The translations under genes were made by a program, and so were the position numbers. This document shows positions 25,797 through 35,270 of a stretch of 64,000 nt of DNA, piece by piece. This stretch comes from Alteribacillus bidgolensis (GTDB lineage Bacteria; Bacillota; Bacilli; Bacillales; Marinococcaceae), in NCBI RefSeq assembly GCF_002886255.1, contig NZ_KZ614149.1, positions 3,965,272 to 4,029,271 on the forward strand, in the 5' to 3' direction. Within the stretch, counting starts at the first letter, position 1. Every line of letters begins with the position of its first letter. The notes beneath the pieces are model-generated. The model worked only from the letters and a program-made list of their open reading frames with translations. It was not told where the DNA came from and did no database searches.

Positions 25797-26941
25797 GTCG
25801 CATTCTTTCTCCAGGAAAAACAATTGGTATATTAGGAGGCGGCCAGCTTGGACGGATGATGGCAATTGCTGCAAAAGCGATGGGTTTTCGAATTGCTGTT
25901 TTAGAACCAAAATCAGATTCTCCTGCTGGACAAACCGCTGATATAGAAGTAGAGGCAGCCTATGACGACAGAGAAGGTGCCAAAGAACTTGCAAAACATT
26001 GTGATGTCCTTACCTATGAATTTGAAAACATTGATGCTCCCACTGCGGCATTTCTAGAAGAAACACTTTACCTTCCGCAGGGCGGCAGCCTGCTCTACAC
26101 GACGCAGCACCGAATACGAGAAAAAAACGCGATTGAAGAAGCTGGCGTGCATGTATCGCCTTATCGTTCGGTGGATTCAAAAGAGTCTTTAGGACTTGCA
26201 CTAGAAGAGCTTGGAAGGCCTGCTGTATTAAAAACGTGTCAAGGCGGCTACGACGGAAAAGGACAAGTTGTGATTAAAGAAAACACTAATGCAGATCAAG
26301 CATTCGAAACCCTTAATGGAAACGAAAAAGATCTAGTTTTAGAAGCCTGGGTTCCTTTCGAAAAAGAAATTTCTGTGATTGTGACAAGAAGTACAAACGG
26401 TGAAATTTCGACATTTCCTGTCGGGGAAAATATTCACGAGAACAACATTTTGCATCAAACAATTGTGCCGGCAAGAATCACGTCAGATACAGAAAGAAAG
26501 GCAAGAGACATCGCGTATCAATTAGCTGAGAAACTCGAACTTACAGGTACTCTGGCTGTAGAAATGTTCGTATTAGAAGATGGGAACATTTATGTTAATG
26601 AATTAGCTCCGCGTCCGCACAATTCCGGTCATTACACGATTGAAGCATGTGAAACGTCTCAATTTGAACAGCACATCCGGGCTATTTGCGGATGGCCGTT
26701 AGGGTCAACCAACTTACTAAGGCCAGTAGTAATGACTAACTTGCTCGGACAACATCTGTCCCATGTTTACGACAATGTGGAAAGCTTCAGTAAAAACGGA
26801 CATCTTCATGTGTACGGAAAAGATGAAGCGAAACACGGACGGAAAATGGGACATTGGACAGTACTTGGCAGCGACATAGAAGAAGCTCTTGCCAAAACTA
26901 ACTATGTTTGGGAAAAACAAACATCTTTTATAAATAAATAA
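25793..26941 (+). CDS. purK: 5-(carboxyamino)imidazole ribonucleotide synthase
   Basis: ATP-grasp enzyme (382 aa) that makes N5-CAIR from AIR, bicarbonate and ATP. It shows the N-terminal GILGGGQLGRM loop, KTCQGGYDGKGQ in the ATP-grasp domain and NELAPRPHNSGH near the active site. GTG 25793 overlaps the purE stop, so translation is coupled. Presence with class I PurE gives the usual two-step bacterial route. Confidence 0.95.
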   Translation: MSRILSPGKTIGILGGGQLGRMMAIAAKAMGFRIAVLEPKSDSPAGQTADIEVEAAYDDREGAKELAKHCDVLTYEFENIDAPTAAFLEETLYLPQGGSLLYTTQHRIREKNAIEEAGVHVSPYRSVDSKESLGLALEELGRPAVLKTCQGGYDGKGQVVIKENTNADQAFETLNGNEKDLVLEAWVPFEKEISVIVTRSTNGEISTFPVGENIHENNILHQTIVPARITSDTERKARDIAYQLAEKLELTGTLAVEMFVLEDGNIYVNELAPRPHNSGHYTIEACETSQFEQHIRAICGWPLGSTNLLRPVVMTNLLGQHLSHVYDNVESFSKNGHLHVYGKDEAKHGRKMGHWTVLGSDIEEALAKTNYVWEKQTSFINK

Positions 26942-26980
26942 TAATAAAAGAAAAAAGAGATAGAGAGTGGAGGAAATCTC

Positions 26981-28276
26981 ATGATCGAACGGTATACACG
27001 CCCTGAAATGGGATCCATTTGGACAGAAAAGAATCGTTTTAATGCTTGGCTGGAAGTAGAAATCTCTGCATGTGAGGCTTGGGCAGAACTTGGAGATATC
27101 CCAAAGGACGATGTGAAAAAAATTCGTAAGAATGCAAGCTTTGATGTGGAGCGTATTAAAGAGATTGAAGCGGAAACTCGTCACGATGTGGTAGCTTTTA
27201 CTCGTGCTGTTTCAGAAACTCTCGGTGAAGAAAGAAAATGGGTGCATTATGGACTGACCTCAACAGATGTGGTCGACACTGCCCTTTCTTATTTACTGAA
27301 ACAAGCGAATGATATTTTGGAAAAAGACCTTGAACGTTTCCTTTCTATCTTGAAAGATAAAGCACTGGAACATAAATATACGGTGATGATGGGAAGGACA
27401 CATGGTGTTCATGCTGAACCGACCACCTTTGGTCTGAAACTTGCGCTTTGGTATCAAGAGATGAAAAGAAATCTAGATAGATTTAAAGCGGCGGCAGAAG
27501 GTGTCAGAGTTGGAAAGCTCTCGGGTGCAGTAGGAACATTTGCTAATATTCCTCCGTTTATAGAGTCTTACGTATGTGAAAAGCTTGGACTTGAAACAGC
27601 TGAAGTCTCCACGCAAACACTGCAGCGAGACAGGCACGCTCATTATATGAGTACAATCGCACTTGTCGCCACCTCTATTGAAAAAATGGCGGTAGAAATC
27701 AGAGGGCTGCAAAAAAGTGAAACGAGAGAAGTAGAAGAGTTTTTCGCGAAAGGACAAAAAGGATCGTCCGCCATGCCGCATAAACGAAACCCAATTGGAT
27801 CTGAAAACATGACAGGCCTTTCAAGAGTTATCCGCGGACATATGATGACAGCTTATGAAAATGTACCGCTCTGGCATGAACGCGATATTTCTCACTCCTC
27901 AGCAGAACGAATCATTTTACCTGATGCAACCATAGCACTCAATTACATGCTCAACCGTTTTGGAAATATCGTGAACAACCTGACTGTATTCCCAGAGAAT
28001 ATGAAAGCTAATATGGAAAGGACATTCGGCCTCACTTATTCTCAACGTGTTCTTCTCACTCTTATTAATAAAGGAATGGTGCGAGAAGAAGCATATGACC
28101 TTGTTCAGCCCAAAGCCATGGAAGCTTGGGAAAAAGGAATTCCATTCCGAACATTAGTAGAACAAGAGCCCCGCATCACAGAAACGCTGACAGCAGAAGA
28201 AATTGATGATTGTTTTGACTATAATCATCACCTGCAGCGAGTAGACGAGATTTTTACCAGAGCAGGTTTAGAATAA
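26981..28276 (+). CDS. purB: Adenylosuccinate lyase
   Basis: Homotetrameric lyase (431 aa) acting twice in purine synthesis: SAICAR to AICAR and adenylosuccinate to AMP. It starts MIERYTRPEMG as in other Bacillus PurB and has the fumarase-superfamily signature GSSAMPHKRNP near 262-272, TSTDVVDTA and GRTHGVHAEPT. The ATG follows GTGGAGG at spacing 8-9. It is the third gene of the operon. Confidence 0.96.
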   Translation: MIERYTRPEMGSIWTEKNRFNAWLEVEISACEAWAELGDIPKDDVKKIRKNASFDVERIKEIEAETRHDVVAFTRAVSETLGEERKWVHYGLTSTDVVDTALSYLLKQANDILEKDLERFLSILKDKALEHKYTVMMGRTHGVHAEPTTFGLKLALWYQEMKRNLDRFKAAAEGVRVGKLSGAVGTFANIPPFIESYVCEKLGLETAEVSTQTLQRDRHAHYMSTIALVATSIEKMAVEIRGLQKSETREVEEFFAKGQKGSSAMPHKRNPIGSENMTGLSRVIRGHMMTAYENVPLWHERDISHSSAERIILPDATIALNYMLNRFGNIVNNLTVFPENMKANMERTFGLTYSQRVLLTLINKGMVREEAYDLVQPKAMEAWEKGIPFRTLVEQEPRITETLTAEEIDDCFDYNHHLQRVDEIFTRAGLE

Positions 28277-28332
28277 AACGGGGCCTAAAACCCCCTTCCA
28301 GATTTTAAGAAAAAACAAGGAGGCGCTCTCCG

Positions 28333-29052
28333 GTGCAAAAAGAGAAGCTGTTGTATGAAGGAAAAGCGAAGAAGCTTTACCAAACGAATGAAAAAGAGGT
28401 TTTGTGGGTTGAGTACAAAGATGACGCCACTGCTTTTAATGGGGAGAAAAAAGAAGTTCTTCATGGAAAAGGAAAACTGAACAATGAAATCTCATCCTTG
28501 CTTTTTCAAAAATTAGCAGACACAGGAATTCGCAGTCATTTTGTTAAAAAATTATCTGCTACCGAACAACTTGTAAAACAAACAACCATTGTTCCTTTAG
28601 AAGTTGTGGTCAGAAACATCGTAGCCGGCAGTCTCCATAAAAGGACCGGCATAGAAGAAGGAACTGAGCTCAACCAGGCTATTGTTGAATTTTATTATAA
28701 AGACGACGATCTTGGTGATCCACTTATTAACAATGATCACATTCGCATCCTTCAAGCAGCAGAACCTGAACAGGTCCATAACATGAGAGAACAAGCTTTA
28801 GCAGTTAATAAATCATTAAAAAAACATTTTGACGACTGCGGCCTGCTGCTAGTAGATTTTAAGCTTGAATTTGGAACGACTGCTGATGGAGAACTTCTGC
28901 TAGCAGATGAAATTTCTCCTGATACATGTCGTTTATGGGATAAAGAAACGAGAGAAAAGTTCGATAAAGATTTATTCCGTTTTGGCCTAGGTTCATTGCA
29001 GGACGGCTATACCGAAATATTAAAAAGACTGGGAGGGGCTGTACATGGTTAA
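28333..29052 (+). CDS. purC: SAICAR synthetase
   Basis: Joins CAIR and aspartate using ATP (239 aa). Motifs are YEGKAKKLY at the start, PLEVVVRNIVAGS near 90-105 and LADEISPDTCRLWD near 200. GTG 28333 follows AAGGAGG. The 3' end overlaps purS by 8 bases. Confidence 0.96.
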   Translation: MQKEKLLYEGKAKKLYQTNEKEVLWVEYKDDATAFNGEKKEVLHGKGKLNNEISSLLFQKLADTGIRSHFVKKLSATEQLVKQTTIVPLEVVVRNIVAGSLHKRTGIEEGTELNQAIVEFYYKDDDLGDPLINNDHIRILQAAEPEQVHNMREQALAVNKSLKKHFDDCGLLLVDFKLEFGTTADGELLLADEISPDTCRLWDKETREKFDKDLFRFGLGSLQDGYTEILKRLGGAVHG

Positions 29053-29293
29053 AGTCCAAGTATATGTAACGTTAAAAGAAGGGGTGCTCGATCCGCAGGG
29101 AAGCGCCATTACGAACTCTCTTCACACAATGAATTATAATGAAGTAAAAAGTGTTCAGACCGGAAAATATATTGAGCTCGAAGTTGAAAAAACAGATGAC
29201 TTGGAAGAACGTGTAAAAGAAATGTGTGAAAAGCTTCTCTCCAATCCAGTGATTGAAGATTATACGTATACCATCGGGGAGGCTGTTTCCTAA
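29045..29293 (+). CDS. purS: FGAM synthase subunit PurS
   Basis: An 82-residue small subunit that bridges PurL and PurQ in the Gram-positive FGAM synthase complex. It shows the V.V.LKEGVLDPQG start and KYIEL core of the family. It overlaps purC and shares one base with purQ, so the three subunits PurS, PurQ and PurL are translated in a coupled chain. Confidence 0.95.
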   Translation: MVKVQVYVTLKEGVLDPQGSAITNSLHTMNYNEVKSVQTGKYIELEVEKTDDLEERVKEMCEKLLSNPVIEDYTYTIGEAVS

Positions 29294-29976
29294 TGAAGTT
29301 TGCAGTCATTGTCTTTCCTGGATCAAATTGTGACGACGATATGGTCTATGCTGTTCAAGAAGGTCTGCAAGAAGAGGTAGATAAAGTATGGTACACCGAA
29401 GAAAGTGTAGCCGATTATGACGCTATTTTACTGCCTGGCGGTTTTTCTTATGGTGATTATTTGCGCTCAGGAGCAATTGCAAGATTTGCTCCAGTAATGG
29501 AAAGTGTAATCGAAGAAGCACAAAAAGGAAAACCTGTATTAGGTGTGTGCAATGGATTTCAGGTTCTCCTTGAAGCAGGACTTCTTCCAGGGGCGATGCA
29601 AAGAAATAAAGACTTGAAATTTATCTGCCGTCCGGTGGAATTAAAAGTAGATAACAACGAAACTGGTTTTACCAAAAGCTACGAAAAAGGTGAATCTATC
29701 ATAGTTCCGGTTGCTCATGGAGAAGGTAACTATTATTGCGATAACAAAACATTACAGCATTTAAAAGAAAATAATCAAATTGTCTTCACTTACCAAGATG
29801 ATATAAATGGTTCCGTAGAAGGCATAGCAGGCATTGTGAATGAAAAAGGAAATGTTCTCGGTATGATGCCTCATCCGGAGCGTGCTACGACTAGTTTATT
29901 AGGAAGCAGCGATGGCTTAAAGCTTTTTCAATCGATCTTGAACCACTGGAGGGAATCTCATGTCCTTACTTCTTGA
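29293..29976 (+). CDS. purQ: FGAM synthase glutaminase subunit PurQ
   Basis: Class I glutamine amidotransferase (227 aa) that supplies ammonia to PurL. It has the start FAVIVFPGSNCD, the nucleophile elbow GVCNGFQ (Cys near 86) and the C-terminal MMPHPERA with the catalytic His and Glu. It overlaps purL by 17 bases. Confidence 0.96.
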   Translation: MKFAVIVFPGSNCDDDMVYAVQEGLQEEVDKVWYTEESVADYDAILLPGGFSYGDYLRSGAIARFAPVMESVIEEAQKGKPVLGVCNGFQVLLEAGLLPGAMQRNKDLKFICRPVELKVDNNETGFTKSYEKGESIIVPVAHGEGNYYCDNKTLQHLKENNQIVFTYQDDINGSVEGIAGIVNEKGNVLGMMPHPERATTSLLGSSDGLKLFQSILNHWRESHVLTS

Positions 29977-32188
29977 ACCAACTCCCGAGAAAATTAAAGA
30001 AGACAAAATTTATCAGGAAATGGGCTTAACAGACGAAGAGTTTGAACTGGCTGAGAAAATTCTTGGACGTCAGCCAAACTACACAGAAACAGGCTTATTT
30101 TCGGTTATGTGGTCGGAACATTGCAGCTATAAACACTCGAAAGTACTTCTAAAAAAATTTCCTGTCAAAGGAGAAAAAGTGCTGCAAGGTCCGGGTGAAG
30201 GAGCAGGAATTATAGATATTGGAGACGAGCAGGCGGTCGTTTTCAAAATAGAAAGCCATAATCATCCTTCTGCCATTGAACCTTACCAAGGGGCAGCTAC
30301 AGGAGTTGGCGGTATTTTGCGTGATGTTTTCTCCATGGGAGCAAAGCCGGTAGCACTTCTAAACTCTTTGCGCTTTGGAGAACTCACTTCTCCTCGCGTC
30401 CGTTATTTGTTTGAAGAAGTAGTAGCTGGCATTGCAGGTTACGGCAACTGTGTCGGCGTACCGACCGTAGGCGGTGAAGTTCAGTTTGACCCATGTTATG
30501 AAGGAAATCCTCTCGTTAACGCAATGTGTGTAGGACTGATTGACCATAAAGATATTCAAAAAGGGCAAGCCAAAGGTGTTGGCAATACCGTGATGTATGT
30601 GGGGGCAAGTACCGGAAAAGACGGGATTCACGGAGCTACTTTTGCTTCTGAGGAATTAAGTGATGAATCAGAAAGCAAACGACCTTCCGTTCAAGTAGGT
30701 GACCCATTTATGGAAAAGCTTCTGCTCGAAGCTTGTTTAGAGCTGGTTCAATCTGACGCTCTTATTGGTATTCAGGATATGGGAGCTGCCGGATTAACAT
30801 CTTCTTCAGCAGAAATGGCAAGTAAAGCCGGTTCTGGTATTGAAATGGATTTAGACAAAGTACCTCAGCGAGAAAAGGACATGACACCTTATGAGATGAT
30901 GCTTTCAGAATCTCAAGAACGCATGCTGCTTGTTGTTGAAAAAGGCCGCGAACAAGAAATGAAAGACATTTGTGACAAGTGGGGGCTGCTTTCTGCAGAG
31001 GTAGGTCATGTCATTGATGACAAACGCCTTCGTTTACTACATGAAGGAAATGTCGTAGCCGATGTACCTGTAGATGCACTAGCAGAAGAAGCACCAGTTT
31101 ATCATCCGCCTTCTAAAGAACATTCTGCCTTTCAGGTAAATCAGCAGGTTAAAGAAACCGTATTTCACATTGACGATATAAAACAAACACTGCTTGACTT
31201 ATTAAAACAACCAACCATCGCAAGCAAAGAGTGGGTATATGATCAATATGATTATATGGTACAAACAAATACGGTCGTGCAGCCTGGTTCTGATGCAGCA
31301 GTTCTGCGAGTTCGCGGGAAAAACAAAGCACTTGCGATGACTACCGATTCTAACAGCCGTTTTATTTATCTGGACCCAGAAGCTGGAGGCAAAATTGCAG
31401 TAGCTGAAGCAGCTAGAAACATTGTTTGCTCTGGAGGGGTACCACTAGGTCTAACTGACTGCCTGAATTATGGAAGTCCAGAAAATCCAGAAATTTACTG
31501 GCAGCTTGAAAAATCTACAGATGGTATGAGTGCTGCATGTGAGCAGCTGCAAACTCCTGTCATTGGCGGAAACGTATCTCTTTATAACGAAACAAAAGAA
31601 GGAGCTATTTATCCAACTCCTGTTGTAGGTATGGTTGGTCTCATTGAAGATCTAGACCACATCACTACTCAATCTTTTAAAAATGCAGACGACATTATTT
31701 ATTTAATAGGAGAGACCAAACCTGAATTTGGAGGCAGTGAGCTGCAAAAACTTTTAGAGGGCGATATCTCAGGGAAAGTTCCAGAAATTAATCTTGAGAC
31801 GGAAAAAGAGCGTCAGCACAAACTTTTAGAAGCTATTAGAAATCAGCTTGTTTCATCGGCGCATGATGTGGCCGAGGGCGGTCTTGCTGTAGCCGCATCA
31901 GAAAGCCTGATTGGCACAGGGCTGGGGGCAGCATTAACAATTGATGTTGATACCGCAGCAGAGCTTTTCTCAGAAACACAGTCGCGTTTTCTTGTTTCCG
32001 TACCAAAGGTTAAAAAAGAAGAATTTGAAAAGATTATCCCGGAAGCCCGTGCTATTGGAACAGTGACAAATGAGGAGAAGCTTGAGATTTATAGTCGATC
32101 AGGAGAAACCGTGCTTCAGGCGGCAGCAGATGAATTAGAAAGCGCCTGGAAAGGAGCTATTCCATGCTTGGTGAAATCAAAGGACTAA
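29960..32188 (+). CDS. purL: FGAM synthase large subunit PurL
   Basis: Small-type PurL (742 aa) that converts FGAR to FGAM with ATP, working with PurS and PurQ. It has two AIR synthase-like ATP-binding repeats. Motifs include MWSEHCSYKHS near 50, ESHNHPSAIEPYQGAATGVGG near 95 and GGNVSLYNET in the second half. It lacks the fused glutaminase of the large enterobacterial form, which matches the separate purQ. The 3' end overlaps purF by 25 bases. Confidence 0.96.
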   Translation: MSLLLEPTPEKIKEDKIYQEMGLTDEEFELAEKILGRQPNYTETGLFSVMWSEHCSYKHSKVLLKKFPVKGEKVLQGPGEGAGIIDIGDEQAVVFKIESHNHPSAIEPYQGAATGVGGILRDVFSMGAKPVALLNSLRFGELTSPRVRYLFEEVVAGIAGYGNCVGVPTVGGEVQFDPCYEGNPLVNAMCVGLIDHKDIQKGQAKGVGNTVMYVGASTGKDGIHGATFASEELSDESESKRPSVQVGDPFMEKLLLEACLELVQSDALIGIQDMGAAGLTSSSAEMASKAGSGIEMDLDKVPQREKDMTPYEMMLSESQERMLLVVEKGREQEMKDICDKWGLLSAEVGHVIDDKRLRLLHEGNVVADVPVDALAEEAPVYHPPSKEHSAFQVNQQVKETVFHIDDIKQTLLDLLKQPTIASKEWVYDQYDYMVQTNTVVQPGSDAAVLRVRGKNKALAMTTDSNSRFIYLDPEAGGKIAVAEAARNIVCSGGVPLGLTDCLNYGSPENPEIYWQLEKSTDGMSAACEQLQTPVIGGNVSLYNETKEGAIYPTPVVGMVGLIEDLDHITTQSFKNADDIIYLIGETKPEFGGSELQKLLEGDISGKVPEINLETEKERQHKLLEAIRNQLVSSAHDVAEGGLAVAASESLIGTGLGAALTIDVDTAAELFSETQSRFLVSVPKVKKEEFEKIIPEARAIGTVTNEEKLEIYSRSGETVLQAAADELESAWKGAIPCLVKSKD

Positions 32189-33585
32189 ACGAAGAATGTG
32201 GAGTTTTTGCTGTTTGGGGACACAAGGATGCTGCACAAATAACGTATTACGGATTGCACAGTCTTCAGCACCGTGGACAAGAAGGGGCAGGAATTGTAGT
32301 AAGTGACGGAGATCAGTTATCTATTCATAAAGGCCTTGGACTTGTAACAGAAGCTTTTAAAGAAGGAGAACTTGATCAATTGAATGGCAATGCTTCCATT
32401 GGTCACGTACGGTATGCGACAGCTGGAGGCGGGGGGTTGAATAATTGTCAGCCTCTCTTGTTCCGTTCACAAACCGACAGCCTTGCGGTTGCTCATAATG
32501 GTAATATCGTTAATGCTAATGGAGTAAAGCACCAGCTTGAAAACCAGGGCAGTATTTTTCAATCTACTTCAGACACCGAAGTCCTTGCTCACCTTATTAA
32601 GCGCAGTGTATATCCACGCCTTGAGGATAAAATGACAAATGCATTATCTATGCTTAAAGGAGCCTATGCATTTGCAGTGATGACAGAAGACAAACTGATG
32701 GTAGCTCAGGACCCGAACGGATTACGACCGCTTTCCATTGGCCGCCTAGGTGATGCATATGTAGTAGCTTCTGAAACATGTGCATTTGATGTGGTAGGAG
32801 CAGAATATGAACGGGAAGTGCAGCCGGGTGAAATCATTACGTTTGATGAAAACGGCATGCATTCTGAATTGTTCTCCAATGCAGCTCCGCGACGGCTTTG
32901 CAGTATGGAATATGTTTATTTTTCTCGTCCTGATTCCAACCTTGATCAAATCAATGTTCATACCGCACGTAAAAATCTTGGAAAACAATTGGCAGAAGAG
33001 TCACCTGTTGAGGCTGATATCGTCACGGGTGTACCGGATTCTTCCATTTCTGCAGCAATCGGTTATGCAGAACAAACCGGAATTCCTTATGAATTAGGAA
33101 TGATTAAAAATAGGTACGTTGGCCGCACATTTATTCAACCGTCTCAAGAGCTGCGCGAACAAGGTGTAAAAATGAAGCTATCACCTGTACGTGGAGTGGT
33201 AGAAGGAAAGCGTGTTGTTATGGTAGATGACTCCATCGTAAGAGGCACGACCAGCCGCCGTATCGTAGGAATGTTAAAAGATGCTGGAGCATTAGAGGTG
33301 CACGTGCGGATTAGTTCTCCGCCTATTACCCATCCATGTTTTTACGGAATTGATACGTCTACAAAGTCAGAACTTATTGCAGCAAACCACACGACCGAAG
33401 AAATGCGGGAAAAAATGGGTGCAGACTCGCTTTCCTTTATTAGTATTGACGGTATGTTAAAAGGAATTGGCCGAAAACATTATGATTCCAACTGTGGTCA
33501 GTGCTTGGCTTGCTTTACAGGTAATTATCCGACAGAAATTTACCAAGACACTCTTCACCCCCATGATAAAATCACGAACGGTTAA
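32164..33585 (+). CDS. purF: Amidophosphoribosyltransferase
   Basis: Commits PRPP and glutamine to purine synthesis (473 aa). An 11-residue propeptide precedes Cys12, the mature N-terminal nucleophile (CGVFAVWGH). The PRPP loop is VVMVDDSIVRGTT, and CGQCLACF near the C-terminus plus other Cys residues fit the 4Fe-4S cluster of the Bacillus enzyme, which makes it oxygen sensitive. ATG lies inside the purL end, keeping translational coupling. Confidence 0.96.
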   Translation: MLGEIKGLNEECGVFAVWGHKDAAQITYYGLHSLQHRGQEGAGIVVSDGDQLSIHKGLGLVTEAFKEGELDQLNGNASIGHVRYATAGGGGLNNCQPLLFRSQTDSLAVAHNGNIVNANGVKHQLENQGSIFQSTSDTEVLAHLIKRSVYPRLEDKMTNALSMLKGAYAFAVMTEDKLMVAQDPNGLRPLSIGRLGDAYVVASETCAFDVVGAEYEREVQPGEIITFDENGMHSELFSNAAPRRLCSMEYVYFSRPDSNLDQINVHTARKNLGKQLAEESPVEADIVTGVPDSSISAAIGYAEQTGIPYELGMIKNRYVGRTFIQPSQELREQGVKMKLSPVRGVVEGKRVVMVDDSIVRGTTSRRIVGMLKDAGALEVHVRISSPPITHPCFYGIDTSTKSELIAANHTTEEMREKMGADSLSFISIDGMLKGIGRKHYDSNCGQCLACFTGNYPTEIYQDTLHPHDKITNG

Positions 33586-33618
33586 GAGATTAGAGCAATA
33601 ACGAGGAGGCTCACTTTC

Positions 33619-34659
33619 ATGTCTGAGGCATATAAAAAAGCCGGTGTCAACGTAGAGGCTGGCTATGAAGCAGTAGAACGAATGAAAAAACACACCAACC
33701 GTACCCTTCGTCCGGAAGTGTTAGGGGGACTGGGGGGATTTGGCGCCATGTTCGACTTTTCCTCCCTTCCTTATAAAGAACCGGTACTTATTTCAGGTAC
33801 AGACGGGGTTGGTACAAAGCTTATGCTCGCCTTTGCCATAAACAAGCATGATACGATTGGAAAAGATGCGGTGGCCATGTGCGTAAATGACATTGCAGTC
33901 CAAGGAGCAGAGCCTCTTTATTTTCTTGATTATCTTGCGTGCGGGAAAGCAGATCCTGTGAAAATTGAAGCAATTGTAAAAGGGGTCGCTGATGGCTGTG
34001 AAGAAGCAGGCTGTGCATTGATTGGCGGTGAAACGGCAGAGATGCCGGGAATGTATGAAGAAGAAGAATATGATCTAGCTGGTTTTACCGTTGGAGCGGC
34101 TGAAAAGAGCTCTATTATTACAGGAGAAAGCATTAAGCCTGGTGATAAATTAATTGGACTGCCTTCCTCTGGCATTCACAGCAACGGCTTTTCTCTTGTA
34201 CGAAAAGTACTGATTGAAAAGGCAGGATTAGACTTAAACGAAACGTATCCGCCGTTTGATCGTCCATTGGGAGAAATTCTGTTAGAACCCACCCGTATAT
34301 ATGTAAAGGCAATAAAAACGTTAAGAGAAAGCGTGGAAGTAAAAGGGATGGCTCATATAACAGGAGGAGGATTTTACGAAAATATTCCTCGTATGCTTCC
34401 AGACGGTCTCGGAGCCTCTGTAAACCCAGCCAATTGGGATTTGCCGCCAATCTTTTCATTTATTGAGAAACACGGAAACCTTTCTTTGGCTGATATGTAC
34501 GGTACTTTCAATATGGGAGTCGGTTTAGCAGCAGCGGTCGATGAAGATCAAGCAGAAAAAGCAGTCACTGCGTTACAAGAAAATGGGGAAGAAGCAGCAA
34601 TCATTGGTTCTATTACAGAGACAGGGGAGCTTACGATTGAGAGGGGGAGCTTCTCATGA
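33619..34659 (+). CDS. purM: AIR synthetase
   Basis: Phosphoribosylformylglycinamidine cyclo-ligase (346 aa). It shows YKKAGVNVEAGYEAVERMK at the start, SGTDGVGTKLMLA near 60, GGETAEMPGMY near 140 and GGGFYENIPRMLP near 250. It overlaps purN by 4 bases. ATG follows AACGAGGAGG. Confidence 0.96.
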   Translation: MSEAYKKAGVNVEAGYEAVERMKKHTNRTLRPEVLGGLGGFGAMFDFSSLPYKEPVLISGTDGVGTKLMLAFAINKHDTIGKDAVAMCVNDIAVQGAEPLYFLDYLACGKADPVKIEAIVKGVADGCEEAGCALIGGETAEMPGMYEEEEYDLAGFTVGAAEKSSIITGESIKPGDKLIGLPSSGIHSNGFSLVRKVLIEKAGLDLNETYPPFDRPLGEILLEPTRIYVKAIKTLRESVEVKGMAHITGGGFYENIPRMLPDGLGASVNPANWDLPPIFSFIEKHGNLSLADMYGTFNMGVGLAAAVDEDQAEKAVTALQENGEEAAIIGSITETGELTIERGSFS

Positions 34660-35270
34660 AACTTGCCGTTTTTGCATCAGGCAGCGGATCAAACTTTCAA
34701 GCAATAGCTGATGCGGTTCAAGAAGGAAGAGTTCAAGCAGAGATAGCATTGCTTGTTTGTGATAAACCAGGGGCATATGCAGAAAAAAGAGCTAAAGCAT
34801 TAGGTATTCCCGTTTTTTCCTTTCTTCCTAAAGAGTATTCCGGTAAGGTTGCCTTTGAAAAAGAAATCGTTAATCGGCTTCAACAAGAAGAAATTGATAT
34901 AATAATATTGGCTGGATATATGAGGTTAATTGGTTCAACTCTGCTGCACGCCTACGATAAGCGTATTTTTAATATTCATCCCTCGCTTCTACCCGCTTTT
35001 CCTGGGAAGGATGCAATAGGCCAGGCTTGGCAAGCAGGCGTGAAAGTTACGGGTGTTACGATTCATATGGTAGATGAAGGAATGGATACAGGTCCTATCA
35101 TTTCACAGGAAGCCATATCAGTTAAAGCGACGGACTCCCTCGAATCATTGACAAAGGCTATTCAAGCAGTAGAACACCGTTTATATCCAGACACTATTCA
35201 ATGTTTAATTGAGAAACGAACTTCAGAAGGGAGCCAAAATCAAAATGAGCATCAAACGAGCATTAATTAG
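34656..35270 (+). CDS. purN: GAR transformylase PurN
   Basis: Folate-dependent glycinamide ribonucleotide formyltransferase (204 aa). It has FASGSGSNFQAI at the start, the Asn-His pair in FNIHPSLLPAFPGKDA near 107-120, and GVTIHMVDEGMDTGPII containing the catalytic Asp. The C-terminal tail overlaps purH by 26 bases. Confidence 0.95.
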   Translation: MKLAVFASGSGSNFQAIADAVQEGRVQAEIALLVCDKPGAYAEKRAKALGIPVFSFLPKEYSGKVAFEKEIVNRLQQEEIDIIILAGYMRLIGSTLLHAYDKRIFNIHPSLLPAFPGKDAIGQAWQAGVKVTGVTIHMVDEGMDTGPIISQEAISVKATDSLESLTKAIQAVEHRLYPDTIQCLIEKRTSEGSQNQNEHQTSIN